From contig NC_091131.1 in assembly GCF_040183065.1 (NCBI RefSeq), positions 15,889,800 to 15,953,799 of the forward strand: DNA of 64,000 bases. Direction: 5' to 3'. The stretch comes from Periplaneta americana (Eukaryota > Arthropoda > Insecta > Blattodea > Blattidae). The notes under the pieces are model-generated. The model searched no databases. It worked only from the letters and a program-made list of their open reading frames with translations, and was not told the origin of the DNA. Shown piece by piece: positions 47,255-58,556 of this stretch (positions are counted from its first letter, which is position 1; each line of letters opens with the position of its first letter). The translations under genes were made by a program, and so were the position numbers.

Positions 47255-49143
47255 CCGTAGAATCCCTCTTGTCTGGCACCAAAGAGACCAGGCTAGTTCC
47301 GGATACGAGATTTTGCCGGATAATTGAATAAATACCGGTATATACAAAAAAAAAGTTGTATTTCATGGTGCCAAATGTTGAAACTGCAGCCATGTGAAGC
47401 TTATTTCTCTATCACTTGCTCTTAACTGAATAAACATAAGAACTGTGTGGATATTCCTTATTAAACACATTACACAACACAAATAATACACTAATTCTAG
47501 GTTCGAATATTCACTGAAAATTAAAGTTCGTGCGAACTTCCTAATGTGGCAACACTGACGGCCCGAACATAATTAAATAAACATAAGAACTGTGTGGATT
47601 TTATTTATTAAAACACATCACAAACACAAATAATACATTAATTTTAGGTGCGAATATTCACTGAAAACGAAAATTCGTGCGAACTTCCTAATGTGGCAAC
47701 ACTGACGGCCCGAACATAATTAAATAAACATAAGAACTGTGTGGATTTTCCTTATTAAAACACATTACACAACACAAATAATACACTAATTCTAGGTTCG
47801 AATATTCACTGAAAATTAAAGTTCGTGCGAACTTCCTAATGTGGCAACACTGACGGCCCGAACATAATTAAATAAACATAAGAACTGTGTGGATTTTATT
47901 TATTAAAACACATCACAAACACAAATAATACATTAATTTTAGGTGCGAATATTCACTGAAAACGAAAATTCGTGCGAACTTCCTAATGTGGCAACACTGA
48001 CGGCCCGAACATAATTAAATAAACATAAGAACTGTGTGGATTTTCCTTATTAAAACACATTACACAACACAAATAATACACTAATTCTAGGTTCGAATAT
48101 TCACTGAAAATTAAAGTTCGTGCGAACTTCCTAATGTGGCAACACTGACGGCCCGAACATAATTAAATAAACATAAGAACTGTGTGGATTTCATTTATTA
48201 AAACACATCACAAACACAAATAATACATTAATTTTAGGTGCGAATATTCACTGAAAACGAAAATTCGTGCGAACTTCCTAATTTGGCAACACTGACGGCC
48301 CGAACATAATTAAATAAACATAAGAACTGTGTGGATATTCCTTATTAAAACACATTACACAACACAAATAATACACTAATTCTAGGTTCGAATATTCACT
48401 GAAAATTAAAGTTCGTGCGAACTTCCTAATGTGGCAACACTGACGGCCCGAACATAATTAAATAAACATAAGAACTGTGTGGATTTTATTTATTAAAACA
48501 CATCACAAACACAAATAATACATTAATTTTAGGTGCGAATATTTACTGAAAACGAAAATTCGTGCGAACTTCCTAATGTGGCAACACTGACGGCCCGAAC
48601 ATAATTAAATAAACATAAGAACTGTGTGGATTTTCCTTATTAAAACACATTACACAACACAAATAATACACTAATTCTAGGTTCGAATATTCACTGAAAA
48701 TTAAAGTTCGTGCGAACTTCCTAATGTGGCAACACTGACGGCCCGAACATAATTAAATAAACATAAGAACTGTGTGGATTTTATTTATTAAAACACTTCA
48801 CGCAACACAAATAATACATTAATTTTAGGTGCGAATATTCACTGAAAACGAAAATTCGTGCGAACTTCCTAATGTGGCAACACTGACGGCCCGAACATGA
48901 TTAAATAAACATAAGAACTGTGTGGATTTTCTTTATTAAATCGCATCACGCAACACAAATAATACACTAATTTTAGGTTCGAATATTCATTGAATATGAA
49001 AGTTCGTGCGAACTTCTAATGTGGCAACACTGAAGGCCCAGACTGTGGCAATGTGGCAGATTTAAACTTTTTTGGCCCAGCCAAAAGTACCGTTGGTTTG
49101 GTATCGCCGGTTATTTGGATGTCGGTTACGAGGGATTTTACTG
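47255..49143. mobile_element. Pogo/Tigger-like element hosting a satellite array
   Basis: The left end CCGTAGAATCCCTCTTGTCT-GGCACC and the right end GGATGTCGGTTACGAGGGATT-TTACTG are inverted repeats of the CAGTARAATCCCTC type. TA flanks both ends (47253, 49144). Subterminal GCCGGATAATTGAA and CGCCGGTTATTTGG blocks also mirror each other. Nearly all the interior is the 147-bp tandem array. Confidence 0.85.
47429..49046. repeat. 147-bp satellite, 11 monomers in alternating dimers
   Basis: AACTGTGTGG recurs near 47441, 47588, 47735, 47883, 48029, 48178, 48325, 48473, 48620, 48768 and 48915, a spacing of 147-148 bp. Two variants alternate. Type A has ATTCTAGGTTCGAATATTC and AAATTAAAGTTCG; type B has ATTTTAGGTGCGAATATTC and AAACGAAAATTCG. 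The higher-order unit is therefore about 295 bp. Each monomer contains a GTTCG-TG-CGAAC-type palindrome. A-to-A similarity is near identity. Confidence 0.95.
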
Positions 49144-49526
49144 TATCTCGTTAAATAGTAGTCTTATCGAAACAAAAAATGTTTCCGACAAGTTTTATTC
49201 CATACAATATTTCGTGTTTGCTGCCTTTAGGGTCCCCTTTTTGAAATCTTAAATATTGAACGAAAGTATGTTTTATGACATACAGAGAAAACATTCAATT
49301 AAAAATAGTCCCTCGTATTATGTAATTTGAAATTGATATAATTTTATTCAATATAACAGTATGGCCACCTTTACGACAAATGAAGATGTAAAAACAAACG
49401 AAGTGCGGCACGTGCTCCTGATTCGTGATTGGATGACGTTCAGCGTACGTATTTAGACCTTGACAATGTTGAATTAGCTCAGTCTTGCTGTATGTAAACA
49501 CAATATTGAATTTCTTTAACTGATTA

Positions 49527-50502
49527 CGCCCGATTGTATAAACCATTTAATCTTAGATCAGAGGTTAAATTGATCCTTGTTTCAGCTGAACTTGGAATTT
49601 TGTGTTGTATAAAGTCTAATCTGAGATTAATTTGTCTCAAACTAAAGTCAACTTTGACTGAAGAAATTTCTCCGATTAAGTTAGATGATCCAAGTTCAGT
49701 TATTTATTTTCTGTTTGAAATGTACAGGTGACAGATTGTGCAAGTAAAATATCCATTATTATTAATATTAATAGATATGATAGGTACATTTATATATGTT
49801 TCTTTCAATTTCTTGCCTTAATATACAAACATTCTTATATTTTATAAGGCCCTATCGTGTTCAGCAGTATCAAATAACATAACCTATAATTATATTATGT
49901 TTATAACAACCATTAATTATTAATGGATATGATAGGTACATTCATAAATTTTCAATTAACTGTATTACTAAACGAAAATTGTCGTTTTATAAAGCTTTAT
50001 TATGTTTAGCAGTATCAAACACCATAACATGATAACAATTTGGAGAACAGTCAACCTTCTTCTTATTGTCCGCCATTATTTACATTGCACAAAAAAAAAC
50101 CAAGTGTCTCCAACAGAGTGTACGGAAAGTCGCCAAAAAGTAGTTGTAAAGTCGCTAGATTTCTCATTATCAACAAAGAAATATTAAATTTTGTCACTAT
50201 GGGGTGCTAAAAAGGTCACTAAATCCCTATTTAAGCAATATAAAAGTTAAAAGAAATTGTTGTTGAAAAAGAGTTAAAGTCGCGACATTGGCAACACGGA
50301 ACAAACCTGTCCGCGCATCACGTATTTCACCTGTTTATGCGATGTTGCCAAATCCTTTTCACGTGAACTTAGATTGCATTTGAACCAAGGTAATTTGATC
50401 GCAGAAAAGTTTTATACAATAGAAGAAGTGTCTGAACTCGGTTCACTTTTCGATCTTTGATCAAAGTTGATCTTTATTCAGGGAGTTTTATACAATTGGG
50501 CC
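49527..50502. mobile_element. Harbinger-type MITE, TTA target
   Basis: Left CGCCCGATTGTATAAACC and right TTTTATACAATTGGGCC are inverted repeats, flanked by TTA (49524-49526 and 50503-50505). Subterminal GATCAAAGTTGATC-like and repeated TTGTATAAA blocks are mirrored on both sides. 976 bp, no transposase. Confidence 0.8.
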
Positions 50503-50675
50503 TTAAACTCTTCGTTCATATTAAACATTTTTCACTTCTTTCAATTCAGTAAAGAATATTTCTTCCTAATCACACTTAAAAGTAGGCGTCGTAGATTTGT
50601 GCTTATCGCTTGGACTTGGTTCAGATATTTTCTTCCTCTGCACACTTGTGTGTCACTGATGTAGCGGTCAACACT

Positions 50676-51454
50676 AGGTTCGTTCAACAGCAGTCAGGAA
50701 CCGTCGGTAACCATCGTGAGCATGCGCAGTACAAAAAAAGCGTTCCAACACAATCCAAACCAGTCCTGAACCGGAAACATGTTCTGCAGTCGGGCGTTCC
50801 AACAAGCTTTTGACACGGGTTCGGAACGGTCAGAAATAGTCCTGGATTGAGGCATGTACGGAAGAGTACGCAAGACGCGCATGCGCATAAGCTCACCAAC
50901 GTCTCCTGGATACTGAAGAAAGACATGATCGACTGTTCACATCAGTGAGGTTAAAGATGAAAAGTGACAGTACAGACGAATAATAAAACTAGAGATTTAA
51001 TTTAAAGTTTCGCCATAAAGAAAGGGAATGGAAATTAGTTGGGTATTGAAACAGTTAATTACAATTTCAACATGCAGCTTTGATTAAAAATATAATAAAT
51101 AACGTACATACATTAATAATAATAAAAAAAACTATTTTTAGATGAGAGTCTCCCAATACACGACGTTGAATTATCGGAATTCTTGCCTTCCGTATTTTTT
51201 GTCATCTTTTTATAGAAAATGATCGAAATTCTATTTTCTGCAATTAGAATTAGCTGCGAAACGATAATAATTATGCATCCCGTTCTTAGGAAAGATGATC
51301 ACAGTTATAGCATCTCTGGATTTAGTACATAACGATCCGCGAAAGCGTTCCAACAGCGTCCAGTCCAGTTTCAATCCCATAGCAGATGCTCAACTAGCGC
51401 ATGCGCATAAGATGGTACAGGAGCCGTACATGAACTGCTTGTTGGAACGAACCT
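50676..51454. mobile_element. MITE with AGGTTCGTTC ends, ACT target
   Basis: AGGTTCGTTCAACAGCAG at the left and TTGTTGGAACGAACCT at the right, flanked by ACT on both sides. GAGCATGCGCAGTA and TAGCGCATGCGCATAAG plus AGCGTTCCAACA are further mirrored blocks. The 3-bp target suggests the Harbinger superfamily. Confidence 0.75.
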
Positions 51455-51747
51455 ACTGCAACTCCACTTGGTCTCATGGCAGTTGACGTCATACCTGACA
51501 ACTTGCCACGCGGGCGCCCTTGCTGCTCTTTGCCCGCAAAACGCTATCGTGCACGGTTCTGATCCACAGGATAAGGTTTGTCTGTTGTTTTCTGATTGTC
51601 CTGTGATGTCTCTGCTGTAACACTGTGCCATGCTAACCACATGACCAGGGAGGCCCTCACTTGTGATATGTCTATTACGATGGATTACGTTTGCGCCAAC
51701 TATTGTTTATAACTGCTATCATAAGCGCCAATCACGGCATAACTAAC

Positions 51748-52274
51748 AGCGTATTCCGAATCTCACCGGTCCGGTGGCATCAATGACGTCACGTTGCAGC
51801 GAAATAAGGAACAAAACTGCTGGAAGGATCGATGGCTGTCATGGCGACTGTACAAGTTGTTGTCTGTGCTACGCTAGCAAAATTTTGCGAAATTTTCGTA
51901 CTGCCATCTCGTTCAAAGAAAAGATAGCATAAACAATTTATTTCTTGAACCGGTAGTAGTAACTGGTCCGTTGACATGTTCGCTCATAAGCCATTAACAT
52001 ATTGTTTTTACGTTGTGCTCATTAGAAACAATACAGCAGAACTAAAGCAGAACACACCGCCATGACACAACAGCGCACGATGTCATTCGTCTGCTAATTC
52101 CCGCCCTATACAAGAACCAATCAGATTCACTGATGGCGGCTGATGGAGACTGCCACCACCTCTGCAAGTTGATGGCACCGGTGCGACACCGGTGGAGCAT
52201 CAGTGACGCCATCGGTGGAATTCGGAACACAGTGATGCCATCGGATTGCTCACCGGTGAGATTCGGAATACGCT
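51748..52274. mobile_element. MITE with AGCGTATTCCGAATCTCACC ends
   Basis: The left 20 bp are exactly mirrored at the right (ending GGAATACGCT at 52274), and both ends continue into CACCGGT- and GATGGCATCA-type blocks. 527 bp. A target duplication is not clear. Possibly ISL2EU/Harbinger type. Confidence 0.75.
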
Positions 52275-52773
52275 CTATAGCTCCAACATTAACATAACTA
52301 TGACAATAGGTCTAAATGAATGCAACGCTAAGAAAAATTGAATTCGTTAATCACTGGTGTTACTGTACCAGTTATGTGGCTGGTTCAAATGGACTACAAA
52401 GAAAGATATGCCATGCACAGAGTGAGAACGTTACAAATACGTATAATGAGCGGTGGTGAAATATCACGGGACTGTACTTTTAAAGCTAATTGTAACTAAC
52501 GAACGTTTCAGGTACTGGATTGTCATATTTTACGAAATAGTTGTAAGCGTAAAACAGATATCACTTAAATGAGAAATGCAGCAACACAATACGATAGGAG
52601 TGAGAGAGAAAATACTTCGTTCACATCGACAGCCTTTTTCAATGTTCGAATGACAATGTACAGAAAGCAAAGGAAATTACTCCCTGTTGCTGTCGAATAT
52701 TTGAAAAGAGATTTATTACAGTTGAAAAATATACCAGTTGTGACTAATAAGCGCGAGTGATTTCTGTATGTTC
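52275..52773. other. Unassigned; short open frame
   Basis: A 63-codon plus frame (52569-52760, MRNAATQYDRSERENTSFTS) has no recognised motif. It may be part of a decayed element. Confidence 0.3.
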
Positions 52774-53700
52774 ATATTGAAAGAAATCTAACCGAAAGTC
52801 AAAAGAATTAGCGTACAAAACCCTTGTTCGTCCAATTATGGAATATGGAGCAGTAGGTTGGGATCCGTACAGACAAAACCAAATCGATTCAATAGAAAAG
52901 GTCCAACGCAAGGCAGCAAAATATGTCAAAATGGGAAAGGGACATGGCGAAGAGATAGTAAAAGACTTAGGGTGGGAACATCTCAAGTCAAGGCGACGAA
53001 AAACCAGACTCACCGCATTGTTTAGGGCACAAATGGGACACAAAGCATGGACCGATATCAATGCTAGATTAGCAACACCATCATACATAGGAAGGACTGA
53101 TCATATTAGGAAGTTCAAATGTAGAAAACAAAGAACGGACGTGGCAAAATTTTCCTTTGTTAACCGCACAATAGTAAATGGAACAGCTTACCTACTGCAA
53201 TCTTTCAGAGCGGTCTTCTTAAAATCAATACATTTAAGGAAAGGTTGAAAATGTAATTGGAGGTGCAGTGTAATTATTTAAGTTGTGTCATGTAATTAAT
53301 TGAGTTGATATATAATTAATTAAGTTGATACGTAATTAATTAAGATGATATGTAATTTAGTTTATATGTAAATAAATTAAGGTGATATGTAATTAAGTTG
53401 GTATGTAAGTAATTAAGGTGATATGTAATTACTTAAATTGGTAATAGTTGGGTGAAATAGAAGTACTTATAAGATAGATTTAATTTTGCTTATCGTAGGC
53501 GTTATTATAGAATAGTTTTTATTTATAGTCCTAGGTTTATTGCATCTACTATTTATAGATTTACGTTTATTTTATTTTATTTCATTTACGTATATTTTGT
53601 TTTATTTCATGTAATTGTAATTATTGTATATTATATATCACTGCCACCGGGTGTATACCCAATTGTAGTGTTAACAAATACATACGCATACATATTGCCT
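52774..53700 (+). pseudogene. L2/CR1-like LINE, C-terminal fragment and repetitive 3' UTR
   Basis: The plus frame from about 52810 gives LVRPIMEYGAVGWDPYRQNQ, VQRKAAKYV, LKSRRRKTRLTALFRAQMG and RKQRTDVAKFSFVNRTI before TGA at 53248. I recognise this as the C-terminal domain of a widespread animal LINE. The 3' UTR at 53273-53435 is a run of imperfect 18-24-bp units like TAATTAATTAAGTTGATATG. The end is CACTGCCACCGGGTGTATAC and a short ACATA tail. Confidence 0.85.
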
Positions 53701-54394
53701 TGGACGGGAATCGAAACACGGAGCGCATATTATTATCCATAAAGCCCAGGCGCAGACTACTAACAGTCTACACCCCAATGTCCTATTCCAGAATTCTTCT
53801 TATTCAGTTTATATGATTTCCCATAAACGCACGCACGCACAATCACTCTGTAAGGTAGCTTACTAATTTTTTGTTAATCTACTTAAACCTATGTATTAAA
53901 AAAGTCAATAAAAAGAGGAAAACCAGTCTGCAAAGATTCATACTTACCATAACAGATATATTCTGTAGAACCAAAAATTAATCTTTACGTAGATATAATT
54001 ATTTTGAAAAAAAAAAAGTTATAATGCTTTTATACTGTATTTTCCTTATAACAGACGCTTCGAGTCTGTAAAAACGCCTTCTGCAGTTGTGATAACCTCT
54101 ACATCTGACGAAAATATTTTCTAGCCAAGTAAGTTTTGAGCTTTGGGAGGAGGAAAAGGCCAGGATGCCACATCTAGCGAATAGAAGGCAGGATGCGGCA
54201 ACAATTCGAACTTTAGTTCCTGTAGATTAGCAACTGCGATTATCCCCTGATTTATCGCCTTAGAATTTTCAGAACATGACGTCATGACATTTCCAACCGT
54301 TTGAACAGTCTTTCCTTTCTTTGTAGGAGGTGCGTTAATGTTTCGATTGTTCTTTTATCTCTTACATAGTAATGGATCCAGGTTTCATTTATAG
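53701..54394. other. Intron or intergenic with possible SINE scrap
   Basis: On the minus strand near 53705-53780 GTGTTTCGATTCCCGTCC looks like a B box, preceded by GGGTGTAGACTGTTAG. This is too little to define the element. Confidence 0.35.
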
Positions 54395-55508
54395 CAATGG
54401 CGGGCATCCTGCGGCATTGCCGCAGTGATGTCAGACCTCAGGGAAGCATCAAACTTACCCCCTACCTTCCCCTTCCCCCACTCCATGCAAATACTGCGCG
54501 TGTACGTGGCGGATTATACTGGATTGCTGTACTTCGGAGCTTCATTAGTGATACAATGTCTTTCGCAGAATCATATGAATCGAGAGGATATCACACTTAC
54601 AAGAAAGGCGGTTCTTTCATTTCTCACGTTTAGGATCAGTTACAAATATTCAGGACGCGAACTTAAATATGTACATTCTTAAAATAGATCACCTGTTATA
54701 CGAGTTCAAAGAACACAGATTCAGTGATTTTCAAAGGATGGAGAAAGATTTCAATATTTTTGCCACTCCTTTTCATGTTTAAATTGAAAATGTTATCCCA
54801 GAATGCAGTTAGGGGTACTGAATTTGCAGAATGATAGCAGAAAGCAGAATGTGAAGGTCTGCTGGGGGTTAAAATTCTTTAAAAGATGTCCAGTACTACA
54901 TATCCACTGCTTAGACAGTTTGCTTCAAAAATAATGAGTACCGTCATTTCCCATAACTATGGTCCTGGAACATAACTATTGTCCACGATACAACTATTCA
55001 AATTTTGTACTCCATAACGTAGTACCTCGTTTATCTATATTCTTGCTGTACTGTAGTTTGAATTCAAGTCACTGCAGCTATCTACGAACGGTGTATGTTA
55101 CTTCAACAATGATCTTTGAATGGTTGTATCGTGGACCATAGTTGTGGTCCAGGACCATAGTTATGGGAAATGACGGTATGTATTCATCAACCTACCAGTG
55201 CGAACAGCTGTTTTCTAAAATGAAATTTATAAAGTCCAGCCACAGATCCCGCTTATGCGATGCTCATCTCCTTGCGCAACTGAAAATAGCATGCACAGAT
55301 ATAAATCCCAATTTCGAAGAAATTGCTTTGAAAAATGATTAATTAAATATCACGTCAATGAACTCTTCTAATTACATATGGTAGGCAGGAGTGTAGTGGC
55401 GTAACTCTCTGTAAATCCGTCACTGCACTGTAGAGTGCAACCCCTCCCAAGTATGTAGTTGCAATTTAAATCTTGTCTTGTGGGTTGCGTTCATTTTGCC
55501 CACCACTG
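54395..55508 (+). pseudogene. hAT element with transposase C-terminus, split by a MITE
   Basis: The ends CAATGGCGGGCATCCTG and CATTTTGCCCACCACTG are imperfect inverted repeats. The flanks ATTTATAG (54387-54394) and ATCTATAG (55509-55516) are an 8-bp duplication with one mismatch. Inside, HLLYEFKEHRFSDFQRMEKD with FNIFATPF is near 54690-54780. After a MITE, STYQCEQLFSKMKFIKSSHR, SRLCDAHLLAQLKIACTDIN and PNFEEIALKND end at TAA 55342. These are the hAT dimerisation motifs. Stops and deletions make it dead. Confidence 0.85.
54941..55176. mobile_element. Palindromic MITE (236 bp, TA target) inside the hAT element
   Basis: CCGTCATTTCCCATAACTAT at the left is exactly mirrored at the right, and the match continues with gaps for about 60 bp (GTCCACGATACAACTATTCAAA). 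TA stands on both sides (54939, 55177). Removing it rejoins the transposase codons around MS-STYQCEQ. Confidence 0.9.
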
Positions 55509-55924
55509 ATCTATAGTCACAAACCTATTAAAAAATCAGATGTAGTTATCTCCGTTAAAGTCCCTTGCTAATGTTCATACAACCCGAAAATAATATTCCC
55601 AAGATATTGTGGTTAAGGTATTAACTGATGGGAAAAAGTAATTATAGTGATTCGTAACTTATCTACATAAGGAAAGTCAAATGGTTTAAGTACGTTCCAA
55701 GTATTTGCACGAAAGATATTATTTGCTTTTAAAATAGAGGAAATTAAAAAAAGAAGTAAACTACCGGTATTTTTTTTCGTATTTAGCGCGCAATTAAGAC
55801 TTTCGCAAGAAAAGTAAAATTCGAGAAAATCGCATGAAAAATATTTTCATAGATTAACTACATTAACACTAAACGTACAACATATATTTAACCATAGCCA
55901 AAAATTGTTTCTTCCTTTTATCGC

Positions 55925-56880
55925 TGGTACAAAAGAAAGAAAAAAGACAAGGCTCTGGACATAGCCAACTCAGTAACTAAGATATGACGCACCCTTTCAG
56001 TTGAGATGAACATTACCTCACTAATTTCGCGTACTTTAGTGAACGATCTTTCAACACCATATCGTAGATTTTGTCGATGATTTCCTCACTGGCTGCTGCT
56101 ACTGCCAGTCCACTGCTTGGCTCGTCTTCGACGCTATCTCGGCCACGTTTAAATAGGAGTACCCTTTTTTTTCACAATAAAAAATGAAGGAGCTGATTTT
56201 CCCAATGTTGTATGCAGACTTGCTTTAACTTCTGTTGGACTCATCCATCTTTTTACGAAATATTTTGTGATGGTAAAATGTTCGATCATCCAGTCTGCTG
56301 TCAAAAAATCAGAAAGTTAACATTTATAAAACAGTTATATTACCGGTTGTTCTTTATGGTTGTGAAACTTGGACTCTCACTTTGAGAGAGGAACATAGGT
56401 TAAGTGTGTTTGAGAATAAGATTATTAGGAAAATATTTGGGGCTAAGAGGGATGAAGTTACAGGAGAATGGAGAAAGTTACACAACACAGAACTGCACGC
56501 ATTGTATTCTTCACCTGACATAATTAGGAACATTAAATCCAGACGTTTGAGATGGGCAGGGCATGTAGCACGTATGGGCGAATTCAGAAATGCATATAGA
56601 GTGTTAGTTGGGAGGCCGGAGGGAAAAAGATCTTTAGGGAGGCCGAGACGTAGATGGGAAGATAATATTAAAATGGATTTGAGGGAGGTGAGATATGATG
56701 ATAGAGACTGGATTAATCTTGATCAGGACAGGGACCAATGGAGGGCTTATGTGAGGGCGGCAATGAACCTCCGGGTTCCTTAAAAGCCGGTAAGTAAGTA
56801 AGTAAGTAAAATGTTCGATGTTTTCCATTTTGGCCCCATCTCTTCGTCGTGTCGCGCTAATATAAAAATTCAAGTACACA
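55925..56880 (-). pseudogene. Mariner transposase N-terminal half, split by a LINE
   Basis: ATG at 56828 opens MENIEHFT. Beyond the LINE the frame resumes as TKYFVKRWMSPTEVKASLHT, TLGKSAPSFFIVKK, a shift, FKRGRDSVEDEPSSGLAVAA, ASEEIIDKIYDMVLKDRSLK and RVRHILVTELAM. This is the paired helix-turn-helix DNA-binding half of a mariner transposase, including its GRP-like linker region. The catalytic half is missing. Confidence 0.9.
56287..56805 (+). mobile_element. TAAG-tailed LINE (copy 4) in the mariner gene, 14-bp target duplication
   Basis: GTAAAATGTTCGAT stands at 56273-56286 and again at 56806-56819. Between them is a 5'-truncated LINE with an uninterrupted 133-codon frame to the natural stop (REEHRLSVFENKIIRKIFGA through AAMNLRVP) and a TAAG tail. 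The insertion interrupts the mariner reading frame a few codons after its ATG, on the opposite strand. Confidence 0.95.
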
Positions 56881-56949
56881 AAATCTATTCAGCAAATAAT
56901 TATAATTTTTCTCGCACGATAAGATTAAAGACGAACGTTAACAATAATT

Positions 56950-57820
56950 ATTGTGATATTATCAAATACCTTACTATAATAATACCGGACAGCTGTATAC
57001 TAGTAGCATTGGCGTTAGTGCGAAATATCGCGGACCTGACATCTAGCGGAGCGGGATGGAATTACGTCCACATATACAAATATTAACATAGCGGGATTCG
57101 GACTATTGTTCAAAACGTGAGTTACTAATATGGAATTATATATGAAACACTTAAGAAATGTTGAATAGTATTTAATGTAAAATTATTACCTTATATCAGA
57201 GCTGCATATTATGAGAATATTGCATACTTCATATTACTTTCCGTAATTATTAAATGTTACATATTTTTTCTTTGCTTTAGTGAGACAAAATCAGTTCTGA
57301 CATTAGGAATGAATTTACAATAATGCTTTATATACCCATTGCTGACAACTGCAAAAATAAAAATGGTAGTATTCTGACGCTTGTAATAATAATAGGCATG
57401 TAGACAACAATAGAACTTAATTTGTTAAAACCTTAAAATTTACAATATATTTTAACTTCTATTCATTTATTAGGCTTAAATAAAAAAGCTAATTTTTATT
57501 GTTCTATCAACACAGAGACAAAGGCATTAGGCCTAATAACGAATTTTGTTGACTCACGTTTTATGATCTGTCGGAAATCTGAAGTACGATTTGGAGCAAT
57601 TTGTAATGCTGCAATTGTCACAATTATAAACAGCCTGACATTTTAACACAGCACTAATTAATAAAACTATTAGCTAGACCAGCAACAATATACATTGCAG
57701 TTGATTACAGTTTGTTTCGCGATTATCTCCACAGGCAGGTAGGTACCAGCACCAGCGTCGTTCGCACGTAAAACTGCTAGCTGTCCGGTATTATTATAGT
57801 AAGGTATTTGATATTATTGT
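56950..57820. mobile_element. DNA transposon/MITE with 34-bp perfect terminal repeats
   Basis: The 34 bp at 56961-56994 (contains CTTACTATAATAATACCGGA) are exactly mirrored at 57779-57812. Shorter similarity continues outward (ATTGTGATATT). About 870 bp, no coding capacity; the superfamily is unclear. Confidence 0.75.
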
Positions 57821-57870
57821 TGCGGTTGCAATGCCATCTCTTTGTCAGAGCGTGAACTTTTCAAATAGCC

Positions 57871-58102
57871 TGTCGACCTGGTTGGCGAGTTGGTATAGCG
57901 CTGGCCTTCTATGCCCAAGGTTGCGGGTTCGATCCCGGGCCAGGTCGATGGCATTTAAGTGTGCTTAAATGCGACAGGCTCATGTCAGTAGATTTACTGG
58001 CATGTAAAAGAACTCTTGCGGGACAAAATTCCGGCACATTCGGCGACGCTGATATAACCTCTGTAGTTGCGAGCGCCGTTAAATAAAACATAACATTTTT
58101 TT
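57871..58102 (+). mobile_element. tRNA-derived SINE with 13-bp target duplication
   Basis: The head GGTTGGCGAGTTGGTATAGC (A box) and GCGGGTTCGATCCCGGGCC (B box) have tRNA-like spacing. A body of about 150 bp ends AAATAAAACATAACA plus a T run. TTTTCAAATAGCC flanks it at 57858-57870 and 58103-58115. The two promoter boxes look intact, so this is one of the younger insertions. Confidence 0.9.
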
Positions 58103-58329
58103 TTTTCAAATAGCCCTCGTATTAATTTTTACATAAGATTAAGAAGTCAGTGTTTTGCTATTTTCGTGACGGATGGACTTACGTTAATTTTACAAATAAA
58201 TTTGTATACGTGACTTTAGCAAATAATAGTTTTACCTGAAGATATCCTTCATTGTAGATATAATTAAGTAATAATTATTTATAATCTTTATTAAATAGAA
58301 TATGCGAAAGTTTCAGTCATTTCTTTTTA

Positions 58330-58545
58330 TTTTTTGTAGAGACCTGGCTTGGTACCTCACAGAATGAGAGTGGTTGTGTAGTATTGGTGGAATGACAATG
58401 TGAGGAGGGACGAGAGATTCCTGAGAAAAACCCTAGTTTCCGTTTTTCCACTAAAATTCCTTCACTTTCTAGACGGCGATCGAGCCGTGGTCACTATGGT
58501 GAATGGCAGAGAGGCTAACCACTCTGGCGAGGTCTATAATTCGAA
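58330..58545 (-). mobile_element. Probable tRNA-derived SINE, degraded
   Basis: The minus strand begins AGAGTGGTTAGCCTCTCTGC (A-box region), then ACGGCTCGATCGCCG (worn B box), and runs about 200 bp. No target duplication recognised. Confidence 0.55.
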
Positions 58546-58556
58546 AGTAATAATTG

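Noticed and set aside
47429..49046. CENP-B box in the 147-bp satellite
   Set aside because: TTCGTGCGAA looks superficially similar, but the required downstream CGGG half is absent.
57881..57945. Functional tRNA gene
   Set aside because: A and B boxes are good, but the cloverleaf is incomplete and the sequence continues into a SINE body with tail and target duplication.
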